Shown here: positions 37,924 through 46,887 of the stretch, one piece after another | Position numbering within the stretch: the first letter of the stretch is position 1 | Layout: every line of letters starts with the position of its first letter | Assembly (NCBI GenBank): GCA_008180335.1 | Contig: VTEF01000004.1 | Coordinates: 62,850-126,849, forward strand | Direction of reading: 5' to 3' | DNA: 64,000 nucleotides | Origin: Priestia megaterium | Lineage (GTDB): Bacteria > Bacillota > Bacilli > Bacillales > Bacillaceae_H | Program-made: the position numbers and the translations under genes | The notes under the pieces: model-generated | What the model was told of the DNA's origin: nothing | Database searches by the model: none | Seen by the model: the letters and a program-made list of their open reading frames with translations, nothing else

Positions 37924-38603
37924 GTATCCTTGCACAGCAACGACTACATGAACTTGCAGATGTAAAAGATGAACTTGCAGCACGCGATTGGTTTTTTGGT
38001 ACAAGCGGAAACTTATCGATTAAAGTAGATGAATATCCAACGACGTTTTTTGTTTCAGCAAGTGGGAAAGACAAACGTAAACGTACAAATGAAGATTTTT
38101 TACTTGTAGATGCAAAGGGGTATCCAGTAGAAGAAACCCCTTTAAAACCTTCTGCTGAAACACTTTTACATGTGAAAATTTACGATCGAACAAATGCAGG
38201 ATGCAGTCTCCATGTACATACTATTGACAATAATGTCATTTCAGAATTGTATGGTGATGAAGGGGCAGTCACATTTAAAGGACAAGAAATCATTAAAGCA
38301 TTAGGGGTTTGGGAAGAAAATGCTGAGATTTCTATTCCGATTATTCCGAATCATGCTGATATTCCGACATTAGCAGAAACGTTTTCGCAATATATAAATG
38401 CCGATCAAGGAGCTATTTTAATTCGCAATCATGGCATCACGGTCTGGGGAAAAAATGCATTTGAAACAAAAAAAGCATTAGAAGCATATGAGTTTTTATT
38501 TAGTTATCATGTGAAATTACTTTCACTAAAAAACATATACAACCTACATTTAATTAATCAAGGAGGAATAGCAAATGGCAACAATTCGTTTACATGCAAA
38601 TAA
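37920..38603 (+). CDS. mtnB: Methylthioribulose-1-phosphate dehydratase
   Basis: 227 residues, class II aldolase/adducin fold. The zinc-binding HVHT and later HNHGI-like residues (seen as [10 protein letters not shown]) are present. It dehydrates methylthioribulose-1-P. Compared with the B. subtilis enzyme (about 209 residues, from memory) the C-terminus is longer: the frame runs through the mtnD ribosome site and 29 bp into mtnD. Confidence 0.94.
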   Translation: MSILAQQRLHELADVKDELAARDWFFGTSGNLSIKVDEYPTTFFVSASGKDKRKRTNEDFLLVDAKGYPVEETPLKPSAETLLHVKIYDRTNAGCSLHVHTIDNNVISELYGDEGAVTFKGQEIIKALGVWEENAEISIPIIPNHADIPTLAETFSQYINADQGAILIRNHGITVWGKNAFETKKALEAYEFLFSYHVKLLSLKNIYNLHLINQGGIANGNNSFTCK

Positions 38604-39090
38604 TGAGCGTATTGAAAAACAAGAAGAGGTAGCAAGCTTTTTAGCAAACAATGAAGTTATTTACGAAAATTGGGATATTACGAAACTACCAGAAGGCTTA
38701 CGTGAAAAATTTAATTTGACAGATGAAGAGAAAGAAACGATTTTATCTTCATTCGATGCAGAAATCAAAGATATTTCACAGCGCAGGGGTTATCAAGCAC
38801 AAGATATTATTTCCTTATCTGAAGAAACACCTAACATCGAAGAATTATTGAAAAATTTCCAGCGTGAACATCATCATACAGATGATGAGGTACGTTTTAT
38901 CGTAAGCGGACACGGAATTTTTGTGATTCAAGGAAAAGACGGGGAGTTCTTTGATGTTGAATTAGAGCCAGGAGATCTAATTTCAGTACCAGAAAATGTG
39001 CGTCATTATTTCACATTAATGGAGGATCGAAAAGTCGTAGCCGTCCGCATCTTTGTCACAACTGAGGGCTGGGTTCCGATTTACGCGTAA
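38575..39090 (+). CDS. mtnD: Acireductone dioxygenase
   Basis: A 171-residue cupin. The metal ligands are in [12 protein letters not shown] and in ENVRHYF. With Fe2+ it forms methylthio-oxobutyrate and formate; with Ni2+ it gives CO instead. ATG 38575 follows AAGGAGGAA, which itself lies inside mtnB. A terminator follows at 39182. Confidence 0.95.
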   Translation: MATIRLHANNERIEKQEEVASFLANNEVIYENWDITKLPEGLREKFNLTDEEKETILSSFDAEIKDISQRRGYQAQDIISLSEETPNIEELLKNFQREHHHTDDEVRFIVSGHGIFVIQGKDGEFFDVELEPGDLISVPENVRHYFTLMEDRKVVAVRIFVTTEGWVPIYA

Positions 39091-39181
39091 GCATGACAAG
39101 TTAACGCATTAAAGCAAAGGCAAACTAAAATGAAACTTCCATCAGCGGTATATGGCTGATGATTGAACTAAGGTGATTGAC

Positions 39182-39217
39182 CCTCGCTTTTACGTAATTA
39201 AAAGCGAGGTATTTTTT
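39182..39217 (+). terminator. Terminator of mtnWXBD
   Basis: CCTCGCTTTT and AAAAGCGAGG arms enclose ACGTAATT, with a T7 tail. A smaller hairpin (CATCAGC/GCTGATG) lies upstream at about 39142-39163. Confidence 0.88.
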
Positions 39218-39273
39218 TATCACGATTGCAGGAATCGCTAAGTGAAGGAGTCTGTCCTTCATAAAATCTTGAT

Positions 39274-39336
39274 TGCTTCAACTAAAAAGCAGCTTTTAGC
39301 CATACATGTTGAAGCATCAGATGACATCGTTATAAA
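39274..39336 (+). promoter_or_regulatory. Promoter region of the ABC transporter operon with inverted repeats
   Basis: TGCTTCAAC (39274-39282) and GTTGAAGCA (39308-39316) form a perfect 9-bp inverted repeat that encloses a second hairpin (CTAAAA/TTTTAG). TTGAAG (39309-39314) and TATAAA (39331-39336) with a 16-bp spacer could be the promoter. GCATC-A-GATGA (39314-39324) lies between them and is one base from the LutR consensus. Confidence 0.45.
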
Positions 39337-39381
39337 ACATAGTATTTTATGTGAAAAGTTGATAAAAGGTGGAGGTTTATT

Positions 39382-40458
39382 ATGAACAAGTTTAAAAGGC
39401 GGTTGAGACGGTTTTTTTTGATGAGTGCACTTCTTTTGACATTAGCTGCGTGTACAAATGAACAACCGAGCTTAACGGCTACAGCAGCACCTAAAGCTAA
39501 AGAGACAGAAACAAATAAAGAAATTGCATTCAAAGCCAAAAAGATAGATCAAAATACAAAAATTGCGTTGATTGCAGAGTTCACAACAGGTACGCATGCG
39601 TCACAATACATTACAGGTGCTACAAAAGCAGCAAAGAAGCAAGGAATTCAGTTAATGGTGTCAGATGCTAACAATGACCAGTCAAAAATGGCCGCTTACT
39701 TAGATACAGCAATTAATCAAAATGTAGACGGCATTATTATTAAACATGGACGATCTGAAACGCTAGAACCAGGAGTCAAACGTGCAATTGAAAAAGGCAT
39801 CCCAGTTGTTGCATTTGATGTTGAGCTAAATGTAGAAGGTGTCACGACTATTGATCAAGATGACTACATGTTAGCTCTCAAAGGGTTGAAGCAAATGATG
39901 CAAGACATCAATGGAGAAGGAAAGATTGTGTATATTTTTGTTGGTGGATTTGCACCGATGGAGAAGCGGAATGTTATTTATGATGCGATGTTAAAGCGTT
40001 ATCCGGATGTAAAGGAAATTGCTCGTTTTGGAAACGCTACTTCTAATACATCGCTTGATACACAAACAAAGATGGAGGCAATTTTAAAAAAATATCCAAA
40101 CAAAGGTGATATTACAGCTGTTTGGGCACCTTGGGATGAATTCGCAAAAGGTGCGACGCGTGCAATTAAAGAAGCAGGCCGAGATGAGATTAAAGTATAC
40201 GGCGTTGATTTGTCAGATGAAGACTTACAAATGATGCAAGAAAAGGATAGTCCTTGGAAAGCATCCACAGCTGTCAATCCTGCATCAGTTGGAGAAAAAC
40301 AAGTTGAATTAATCTTACAAAAAATTTCAGGTGAAAAAATCCCGCGATACTATTCATTTGATCCAGTTTTAGTCACGCAAGAAGATTTGCCTGGGCAATC
40401 AGTCAATATGGATCAGCTGGGCAGCTATGTAGAAGAGTGGAATAAACAAGAAGAGTAA
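39382..40458 (+). CDS. Sugar ABC transporter substrate-binding lipoprotein (CUT2 type)
   Basis: 358 residues. The signal peptide ends in LTLAAC, giving a lipidated Cys near residue 24. The mature part is a LacI-like type I periplasmic binding fold (IALIAEFTTGTHASQYITGA, QNVDGIIIKHG, GIPVVAFDVE, DITAVWAPWDEFAKGA). It should deliver a pentose-like solute to the permease encoded next. It lies directly after the methionine salvage operon, so methylthioribose is a candidate ligand (inference). ATG 39382 follows GGTGGAGG. Confidence 0.85.
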   Translation: MNKFKRRLRRFFLMSALLLTLAACTNEQPSLTATAAPKAKETETNKEIAFKAKKIDQNTKIALIAEFTTGTHASQYITGATKAAKKQGIQLMVSDANNDQSKMAAYLDTAINQNVDGIIIKHGRSETLEPGVKRAIEKGIPVVAFDVELNVEGVTTIDQDDYMLALKGLKQMMQDINGEGKIVYIFVGGFAPMEKRNVIYDAMLKRYPDVKEIARFGNATSNTSLDTQTKMEAILKKYPNKGDITAVWAPWDEFAKGATRAIKEAGRDEIKVYGVDLSDEDLQMMQEKDSPWKASTAVNPASVGEKQVELILQKISGEKIPRYYSFDPVLVTQEDLPGQSVNMDQLGSYVEEWNKQEE

Positions 40459-40471
40459 TGGAGGTGAGACG

Positions 40472-41968
40472 ATGACACTTTCAATGAATAAAATTAGTCA
40501 ATCATTTGGTTCATTTCAAGCATTAAAAGAGATGGATTTTTCTGTTGCAAAAGGTGAAATTCATGCGTTACTAGGAGCAAATGGTGCAGGAAAAAGCACA
40601 TTAATGAAAATTTTATGCGGTGCTTATGACGATTACAAAGGCACAATTTCTAAAGATGGAGATGTGATCGCTATACACTCTCCTCAAGATGCAAAACGCG
40701 CAGGGATTAGTATTGTGCATCAAGAAGTAGACGTTGCGCTTATTCCGTCTTTATCAGTTGCTGAAAATATTTTATTAGATATACAAACGACTAAAGGCAG
40801 TCCGTCAGTTATCAAATGGAGAACGTTATATAACAAAGCAGAAGAAGCGCTTCACCTGCTCGGCTCAACATTATCCGTTAAAAAAAATGTGGCCGATTTA
40901 ACGCTTTCTGAAAAACAACAAGTATTGTTAGCTCGTGCCATTATTCAAAAAGCCGAGTACATCATTTTAGATGAGCCAACAGCTCCATTAAGTGAAGGAG
41001 AAACAAAACAATTGTTTCACGTGATTCAAAAATTAAAACAAAGCGGTGTTGGGATTATCTATATTTCTCACCGCCTTCAAGAAGTATTTGAACTTTGTGA
41101 CCGCTATACAGTGTTACGGGACGGTCAATATATTACAACAAACCACATTTATGGATCGGTGATTGAAGAAGTTATTTCGTTTATGCTCGGCGAAGCGTTT
41201 AAAGAAGAGTTTCCAAAAGAAGCGGTGCCTGTCGGACAGAAGCTATTAGAAGTAAAGGATGTTTCATTAGAGAACACATTGTCAAAGATTTCGTTTCATG
41301 TAAAAAAAGGAGAAGTAGTCGGCATCGCGGGCCTTGTCGGAGCTGGCAAAACAGAACTTTGCCGCAGTTTATTCGGGCTTGAGTATCATGCAGAAGGCGA
41401 GATGACGCTAAAAGGCGAGAAACTGCTCCTAAATAAGCAGCCTTATTATTATATTGAAAAAGGACTATCGCTTATACCAGAAGAGCGAAGGAAAGAAGGG
41501 ATTATTGTTGAAGAATCCATTTCAGAAAATCTTATATTGCCAAGCTTAACAAACTTCACAAAATGGTCTTTTTTACAGAGGGAAAAACAGCAGAAAAAAG
41601 CTGTTCAAATGGTCAAAGAAGTAGGCATTAAGACGTCATCGATTCAGCAGGCAGTTGGTACATTAAGCGGAGGTAATCAGCAAAAAGTGGCAATAGGCAA
41701 GTGGCTTTTGAAGGACACGGACGTTTACATATTTGATGAACCGACTAAAGGCATTGACATTGGTTCAAAGCGAGAGATTTTTGAACTAATGAATCGTCTT
41801 GTAAAACAGCAAAAAGGAATTTTATATGCAACATGTGAGTTTAGCGAGTTGCTCGGAATCGCTGACCGAATTTATGTCATGTATGATGGGAGAATTGTAA
41901 AAGAACTAACAAGAGAAGAAGCAACACAAGAAACGATATTTTATTATGCGACAGGAGGGGTTAATTGA
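40472..41968 (+). CDS. Sugar ABC transporter ATP-binding protein, double domain
   Basis: A 498-residue RbsA-like protein with two ABC domains. The first has GANGAGKST, LTLSEKQQVLLARA and ILDEPTAPL. The second has GLVGAGKTEL (a degenerate Walker A, normal for this family), LSGGNQQKVAIGKWL and IFDEPTKGIDIG. It powers the CUT2 transporter. ATG 40472 follows GGAGGTGAG. It overlaps the permease gene start by one base. Confidence 0.93.
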   Translation: MTLSMNKISQSFGSFQALKEMDFSVAKGEIHALLGANGAGKSTLMKILCGAYDDYKGTISKDGDVIAIHSPQDAKRAGISIVHQEVDVALIPSLSVAENILLDIQTTKGSPSVIKWRTLYNKAEEALHLLGSTLSVKKNVADLTLSEKQQVLLARAIIQKAEYIILDEPTAPLSEGETKQLFHVIQKLKQSGVGIIYISHRLQEVFELCDRYTVLRDGQYITTNHIYGSVIEEVISFMLGEAFKEEFPKEAVPVGQKLLEVKDVSLENTLSKISFHVKKGEVVGIAGLVGAGKTELCRSLFGLEYHAEGEMTLKGEKLLLNKQPYYYIEKGLSLIPEERRKEGIIVEESISENLILPSLTNFTKWSFLQREKQQKKAVQMVKEVGIKTSSIQQAVGTLSGGNQQKVAIGKWLLKDTDVYIFDEPTKGIDIGSKREIFELMNRLVKQQKGILYATCEFSELLGIADRIYVMYDGRIVKELTREEATQETIFYYATGGVN

Positions 41969-42987
41969 TGAGTGCAGAATTAATCAGTGAAAATGTAACA
42001 AATCCGAAGAAAAAACTTAATATCTTTGATTTTTTAACTAAATATGGCACGGTGCTAACAATTTTAGTTGTCGTCATTATTTTTTCGATTGCTTCGCCTA
42101 ATTTTTTAACACCAGGTAATATTAGTGACATTTTACGCTCGATTTCGATTGTCACATTGATTGCGCTAGGTGTAACGATTTCCTTAACTGTAAATGGGCT
42201 TGATTTATCAGTCGGTTCAACAGCAGGGTTAGCAACGATTTTGTCAGCATCAATGCTTGTATTACATCGGCAAGAGCTTTTGGTTGCTTTGTTAATCCCA
42301 ATTATTGCTTCATTGCTTGTTGGAGTAGTGAATGCTTTTTTAGTTGTAAAAGTTAAAATTCCTGATATTCTAGCGACACTTTCGATGATGTTCATAGTAC
42401 AAGGTGTTTTGTTAACGTATACGAAGGGATCAGCAATTTATACAAATATGCCACTAGAAAGCGGAGAGCGTGCGCCTGGTATTTTTATTCCATCGTTTCT
42501 TGCCATTGGTCAAGGACACGTATTTGGTGTTCCAACACCGGTTATGATTATGCTAGTAGCTGTTATTGTCGTTCATATTTTTTTTTCATATACGAAATTC
42601 GGACGTTTTTTCTATGTGACGGGTGGCAATATTGAAGCTGCTCGTTTATCAGGTGTTCCGGTAAATCGCTATCGCATGTATGCGTATATGCTGTCTAGTT
42701 TACTAGCAGGGCTTGGCGGTGTAGTATTGGCAGCACGTATCGGCGTTGGAGAAGTAAATGCCGGATCTCCTTTTTTAATGGATGCAGTAGCTGCGGCTTA
42801 TATCGGGTTTTCAGTATTTGGAGCGGGTAAACCAAACGTGCTCGGCACTTTATTTGGTTCAATTTTAATCGGTGTGTTATTAAACGGGTTAACGATGCTT
42901 AACGTTCCGTATTATACTCAAGATATTATAAAAGGAACTGTATTAGCAGCTGCTTTGGCACTTACTTATTATCGTTCAAAGAAATAA
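41968..42987 (+). CDS. Sugar ABC transporter permease (CUT2 type)
   Basis: 339 residues with about ten membrane segments, RbsC-like (LGVTISLTVNGLDLSVGSTAGL and GGNIEAARLSGVPV). A single permease gene fits CUT2 systems, which act as homodimers. The ATG at 41968 overlaps the previous stop (TGATG). A terminator at 43005-43033 ends this three-gene operon. Confidence 0.92.
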   Translation: MSAELISENVTNPKKKLNIFDFLTKYGTVLTILVVVIIFSIASPNFLTPGNISDILRSISIVTLIALGVTISLTVNGLDLSVGSTAGLATILSASMLVLHRQELLVALLIPIIASLLVGVVNAFLVVKVKIPDILATLSMMFIVQGVLLTYTKGSAIYTNMPLESGERAPGIFIPSFLAIGQGHVFGVPTPVMIMLVAVIVVHIFFSYTKFGRFFYVTGGNIEAARLSGVPVNRYRMYAYMLSSLLAGLGGVVLAARIGVGEVNAGSPFLMDAVAAAYIGFSVFGAGKPNVLGTLFGSILIGVLLNGLTMLNVPYYTQDIIKGTVLAAALALTYYRSKK

Positions 42988-43004
42988 TGTGAGAATCTGA
43001 AAGT

Positions 43005-43033
43005 AAAACGACCAATGATGTGGTCGTTTTTTT
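43005..43033 (+). terminator. Terminator of the ABC transporter operon
   Basis: AAAACGACCA and TGGTCGTTTT arms enclose ATGATG, followed by further T residues. Confidence 0.9.
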
Positions 43034-43110
43034 CTGTTTAAAATAGGAAAGAATAAGGGAAATAATGTAGTAAGTTGATAATAAAGGTAAGCAATGAAAG
43101 GAGAAACGAC

Positions 43111-44469
43111 ATGGAACGAGTAGTTGTTATTGGTGGTGTGGCAGCGGGAATGAGTGCTGCTTCTCAATTGCGCCGAATGAATAAGGAAGTAGAAATTGTT
43201 GTATTTGAAAAAGGAACAGATGTCTCTTACAGCGCATGTGGAATGCCTTATTATTTATCAGGTACGGTGTCATCAAAAGAGGAATTAATTGCAAGAACCG
43301 TTAATCAGTTTGAAGAACGGAACATTATTGTTCATACACAATACGAGGTAAAAGAAGTCAATCATACAAAAAAATACATATTAGCAGAACATACTCAAAC
43401 AAATCAAGTTATGCAAATGACGTACGATAAGTTAGTGATTGCAACAGGTGCTTCCGCCATTCAACCTCCTTTTCTACCAAAAGAGGCAAGCAATGTGTTT
43501 TCATTAAAAACGTTAGAAGATAGTGAAAATATTCATCAATACTTGAAAAAAAATAGAGTAGAGAACGTAACAATTATCGGCGGCGGGTATGTAGGAATAG
43601 AATTAGTTGAAACAATGCGGCTCCTCGGTAAGCAAGTTCGCTTAATTGAACGGGGAGACCATGTATTGTCAATTCTAGATAAAGAAATGGCAGCATACAT
43701 TCAAGAACAATTAAAAGAGGAGGCCATCTTTCATTTTAATGAAAATGTTGAGGGATTGGTAGAAGTTGAAGGGAAAGTCAACAGCGTTCAGACAAATCAA
43801 GGTGTATATAAGACAGACTTAGTGATTGTAAACGTTGGCATTAAGCCAAACACCTCATTTGTTGAAAGAAATGGGTTACGTATGTTAGACAACGGAGCAA
43901 TTATTATTAACGATAAGATGGAGACAAATGTTCCTGATATCTATGCAGCAGGAGACTGTGCTACAAGCTATCATCGAGTGTTACAAAAGAATGTTCATAT
44001 TGCGCTAGGAACGATTGCAAATAAACAAGGGCGTATTCTAGGATACCGGCTTGGCGGCGAAAATCGTACGTTTCCGGGAGTGCTTGGAACTAGCGTTGTG
44101 AAAGTGATGGATTTAGAAATAGCGAAAACAGGTATATCAGGAAAAGAAGCGAAAGAAGCAAATATCAATTATAAAACTGTGACAACAAAAGCAGTGAATC
44201 ATGCATCCTATTACCCTGGCTCTGAAGAAATAATGATTAAACTTGTATATGATGCCAATACGATGGTTATATTAGGAGCGCAAATGGTTGGAAAAGACGG
44301 TGTCGCGAAGCGGATTGATGTTTTTGCAACTGCAATTACAGCTCAATTAACAGCTGAGCAAATGACGATGCTAGATTTAAGTTATGCACCTCCATTTGCT
44401 ACAGTTTGGGATGCTGTACAGTTTGCTACTCAGAAAGTGAAACCATCAGTGGGGCTTCATCCCCACTGA
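43111..44469 (+). CDS. CoA-disulfide reductase-like flavoprotein
   Basis: 452 residues, FAD/NAD-dependent. FAD site GGVAAGMSAASQLRR at the N-terminus, the single redox-active Cys in SYSACGMPYYLSG, NAD site IIGGGYVGIELVE, and the second FAD motif IYAAGDCATS. The single Cys is typical of CoA-disulfide reductases and NADH oxidases of this group. ATG 43111 has AAAGGAG upstream; the open frame from 43075 has no site. The stop codon lies inside a strong hairpin. Confidence 0.87.
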   Translation: MERVVVIGGVAAGMSAASQLRRMNKEVEIVVFEKGTDVSYSACGMPYYLSGTVSSKEELIARTVNQFEERNIIVHTQYEVKEVNHTKKYILAEHTQTNQVMQMTYDKLVIATGASAIQPPFLPKEASNVFSLKTLEDSENIHQYLKKNRVENVTIIGGGYVGIELVETMRLLGKQVRLIERGDHVLSILDKEMAAYIQEQLKEEAIFHFNENVEGLVEVEGKVNSVQTNQGVYKTDLVIVNVGIKPNTSFVERNGLRMLDNGAIIINDKMETNVPDIYAAGDCATSYHRVLQKNVHIALGTIANKQGRILGYRLGGENRTFPGVLGTSVVKVMDLEIAKTGISGKEAKEANINYKTVTTKAVNHASYYPGSEEIMIKLVYDANTMVILGAQMVGKDGVAKRIDVFATAITAQLTAEQMTMLDLSYAPPFATVWDAVQFATQKVKPSVGLHPH

Positions 44470-44470
44470 T
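44445..44470 (+). terminator. GC-rich hairpin overlapping the stop of the reductase gene
   Basis: ATCAGTGGGG (44445-44454) and CCCCACTGAT (44461-44470) form a perfect 10-bp stem with a 6-nt loop. There is no T-run after it. It may still stop transcription or protect the mRNA end. Confidence 0.5.
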
Positions 44471-44814
44471 GATTAGTTGAGGCTGACTCGAGTTGCTACA
44501 GGATGCGGAGGTATCTGTATTTTGATAACTTAATGGACAATAAAAAAGGATATATAGGCAGGAGTAGCGACTTTAAAAAGTGTGAATCCAAAAATTTTGT
44601 AGATGCCTACTAACACAATTAGCGCGTTTTGTCGAAGTAGTAGATTGTAAAAAATAGACAAGCTTATTTTAATAATGATGTAAGCGTTTTATTTTTTTGA
44701 CAAAATAAAAATCTACTAAAAAAAATGTCTATTATTGCGACTCTATTTACATATTTAGTAGAATTTGTAATAATGCGTTATAGGGTAATTTTATTTGTAA
44801 TAGGGGAGGATTTT
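44471..44814 (+). promoter_or_regulatory. Leader region of spo0E with cre-like site
   Basis: No gene is seen before the spo0E start. TGTAAGCGTTTTAT (44679-44692) matches 12 of 14 positions of a CcpA cre site. TTGACA (44697-44702) is a possible -35, but no well-spaced -10 follows. Catabolite control is thus only suggested. Confidence 0.3.
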
Positions 44815-45054
44815 GTGTTTGGATTGGGAAACAGCAGCAAATCAGAAGCTTTATTAGTCCAAATTGTACAAAAAAGACAAAAAATGGTAGAGGTTGCGGA
44901 GGAAACAGGCTTGACAAGCGAAGACACGGTAACATGCAGTCAAGAACTCGATCAACTCTTAACATTGTACCAACAACAATTATTACGTGAAGAAGAAAAT
45001 AAGACGCGCTTAACTACGGTAATCGGTCGCTTTTTATCTTTTTCTAAACTTTGA
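44815..45054 (+). CDS. spo0E: Spo0E-like aspartyl-phosphate phosphatase
   Basis: 79 residues. The SQELD signature is seen in TCSQELDQLLTLYQQQ, with a helical hairpin of family size. Spo0E dephosphorylates Spo0A~P and delays sporulation. The open frame extends 90 bp upstream, but GTG 44815 with GGGGAGG five bases upstream is the natural start. Position after the mtn genes matches B. subtilis spo0E. Confidence 0.87.
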   Translation: MFGLGNSSKSEALLVQIVQKRQKMVEVAEETGLTSEDTVTCSQELDQLLTLYQQQLLREEENKTRLTTVIGRFLSFSKL

Positions 45055-45092
45055 CGCCATAGATTATATACCACAATATGTAGCTTATAAAA

Positions 45093-45122
45093 GGGCAGCA
45101 GCATCGCTAAGGGGCCCTGCCC
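45093..45122 (+). terminator. Possible spo0E terminator
   Basis: GGGCAG and CTGCCC arms flank an 18-nt interval with further GC pairing. A T-run is missing. Confidence 0.35.
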
Positions 45123-45141
45123 ATAACAAGCTTTTGGTCGT

Positions 45142-45649
45142 TTAGAATATGCTTATGCTAAGGATAAAAATTACAAACAGAAGGCCGATTATAAAAGAGT
45201 AAGTAGTAGTTTGTTCATTTCTATCATCATGACTTTCAGATATAAGTTCTTTGTAATTGATAAATAATATGGCACCTCCAGCAAATGCTAGACTATATGA
45301 AACAAGTGAATCGACAAAGCTTGTTAAATAAACATCTAGTAAATGACATCACAATTTCTACAGCCCCAGTTAATGTTCCAATGACAAAAGCTTTTAACTT
45401 TCCAATGCTTTGCTGAGCAAGAAACAGAGATGCTAATAAGCTTTCCGGCGCAGTTTGTCATTCAGTTGCTAAAGGAATTAAATTTCCTGCATTTTCTACA
45501 TTAGATAAATAGCTAATTGGCAAGCTATTTATAGCAGCAATAATCAGCAACGCTTGTACCTGCCTCGGTCGATAAGACGGAGAGAATGCTTCCTCGTAAT
45601 CCTTCAGTTATAGTTTTTCTCTTTTTTCTTCAAAATTACTATTCTTCAT
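45142..45649 (-). pseudogene. Decayed multi-spanning metal transporter (ZIP-like)
   Basis: No long frame exists, yet the minus strand keeps protein-like pieces. A start MKNSNFEEKREKL follows GAGGAAAT at 45649 and then stops. Further on, QALLIIAAINSLPISYLSN and NAGNLIPLATE-stop-QTAPESLLASLFLAQQ read in one frame with an in-frame TGA where TGG is likely. KAFVIGTLTGAVEIVMSF continues that frame. Then LAFAGGAILFINYKELISES and FIIGLLFVIFILSISIF continue in another frame to a stop at 45142. The AGGAILF..ELI..SH pattern suggests a ZIP-family transporter. At least one nonsense change and two frameshifts are needed to explain it. Confidence 0.65.
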
Positions 45650-45795
45650 ATTTCCTCAATTTATAATTATGTCCTTCTGCTAGTGAAAAAGTAAGACAGT
45701 GTTTTTACGCCTCTTTTCACAAGCAGTAAGCTTTCTTTCGATCAAAAATAGAATAGAGGCTAACGACACAAATTCAATCGCTTTCAAAAGATTAA

Positions 45796-45818
45796 CAAGC
45801 TTGAATAGCTCAAGCTTG
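45796..45818 (-). terminator. Terminator of the DUF4931 gene
   Basis: CAAGCTTGA and TCAAGCTTG form a perfect 9-bp stem around ATAGC. On the minus strand it is followed by TTAATCTTTT. Confidence 0.65.
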
Positions 45819-45829
45819 CTGAGATAATG

Positions 45830-46606
45830 TTAATTATTGGACGTTAAATACAGTTCATTAACCTGCTTTGCAATATGATTAATTTTTGTTGATACTTGTG
45901 GAATGCCATAACCAACAAACAGCGGGGATGTAGCAAAACGCGGAATGATTTTTGTTGCAATACGTCCATCTTCAAGGTTGTAAAAGAATAAATTATAGCT
46001 TGTGCAGCTACGATGGAAATGATTTAGCAAGTAGTGAGTGGCGACTTGAATATAATCAGCAAATAAAGGCAAGTGGTGTACAAGATCTGTTGTAACAATA
46101 TTGAATTCAAAGAATCCCATACGAGGCTTGGTTGATAGATTAAATAGTACATTCTCTTTTTCTTGAATCGTTATCCCCTCGAATTGATCATCCGTGATTT
46201 TATCGCTGATATCCATTGTTTTAAGACCTATAATCTGCATATGAGGATGTCTTAATGATCCTCCTGACATAGGGCCATGATTTTTAAATAATAACACTGA
46301 TTCATACTCTCTGCTTTTTATCATTTGAATCCAGCGGGCTGTTGTAAATGATAAGAGTTTGTATAAATGTTCTTTTGGATAGGTAGACAATTCAGAAGAA
46401 CATTTGTCCGTTTCAATAATAACTGTTTGATAAGCATCTTGCAGTACAGGATATTTATTTTTTAACCAGATAATTGAGTCCTCTTGTTCAATGATATCTG
46501 TTAAAGATTCCACGTGACAAAATGGACATGGGTTTTGTCTGTTCACAATTGTTTCTGGTTTTTGAGAACCAATTGCGGAATTAAAGAGTAGATGGGATGG
46601 TTTCAT
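45830..46606 (-). CDS. HIT/GalT-like protein (DUF4931 family)
   Basis: 258 residues. The motif SGGSLRHPHMQIIG contains the HxHxQ core of the GalT branch of the HIT superfamily, and NPCPFCHVESL has a CxxC pair near the N-terminus. It may hydrolyse or transfer nucleotides; the substrate is unknown. The ATG at 46606 fits an AAGGTGA site; the GTG at 46615 is part of the site itself. It stands alone. Confidence 0.75.
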   Translation of the reverse strand: MKPSHLLFNSAIGSQKPETIVNRQNPCPFCHVESLTDIIEQEDSIIWLKNKYPVLQDAYQTVIIETDKCSSELSTYPKEHLYKLLSFTTARWIQMIKSREYESVLLFKNHGPMSGGSLRHPHMQIIGLKTMDISDKITDDQFEGITIQEKENVLFNLSTKPRMGFFEFNIVTTDLVHHLPLFADYIQVATHYLLNHFHRSCTSYNLFFYNLEDGRIATKIIPRFATSPLFVGYGIPQVSTKINHIAKQVNELYLTSNN

Positions 46607-46887
46607 AACATTCACCTTTTTAATATGTAGTTAATGTTATTGTATTAAAACACTAAGGATAAATCTACTCAAATCTATTAGAGATCATATGAAACCAGCA
46701 AATAGTGAAGGGGGCCTTCATCTTCCGTCAATTGTTAGCTAAACCACATCGGGTTTGTGGATTCCATAGTTTTTGTCTGTATTCTAATATTTAAGCATTT
46801 AGATGTAATGCTCCTTCACGTAGCCAGCTGTCCGCATTATGCAGGATAAAAATGGCTGAATGGAAATAAGCGCTTTTTGTGGCTTCA
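46607..46887. other. Intergenic region upstream of mhqR
   Basis: Divergent promoters must lie here. A hairpin with CCACA/TGTGG near 46742-46762 is visible. I see no gene. Confidence 0.4.

Noticed and set aside
43111-44469. Fourth gene of the ABC transporter operon
   Set aside because: It follows in the same direction, but a strong terminator at 43005-43033 and its own ribosome site separate it.
45055-45829. Mobile element remnant between spo0E and the HIT-like gene
   Set aside because: The broken reading frames suggested an insertion. The translated pieces look like a membrane transporter, and there are no transposase motifs, terminal repeats or target duplications.
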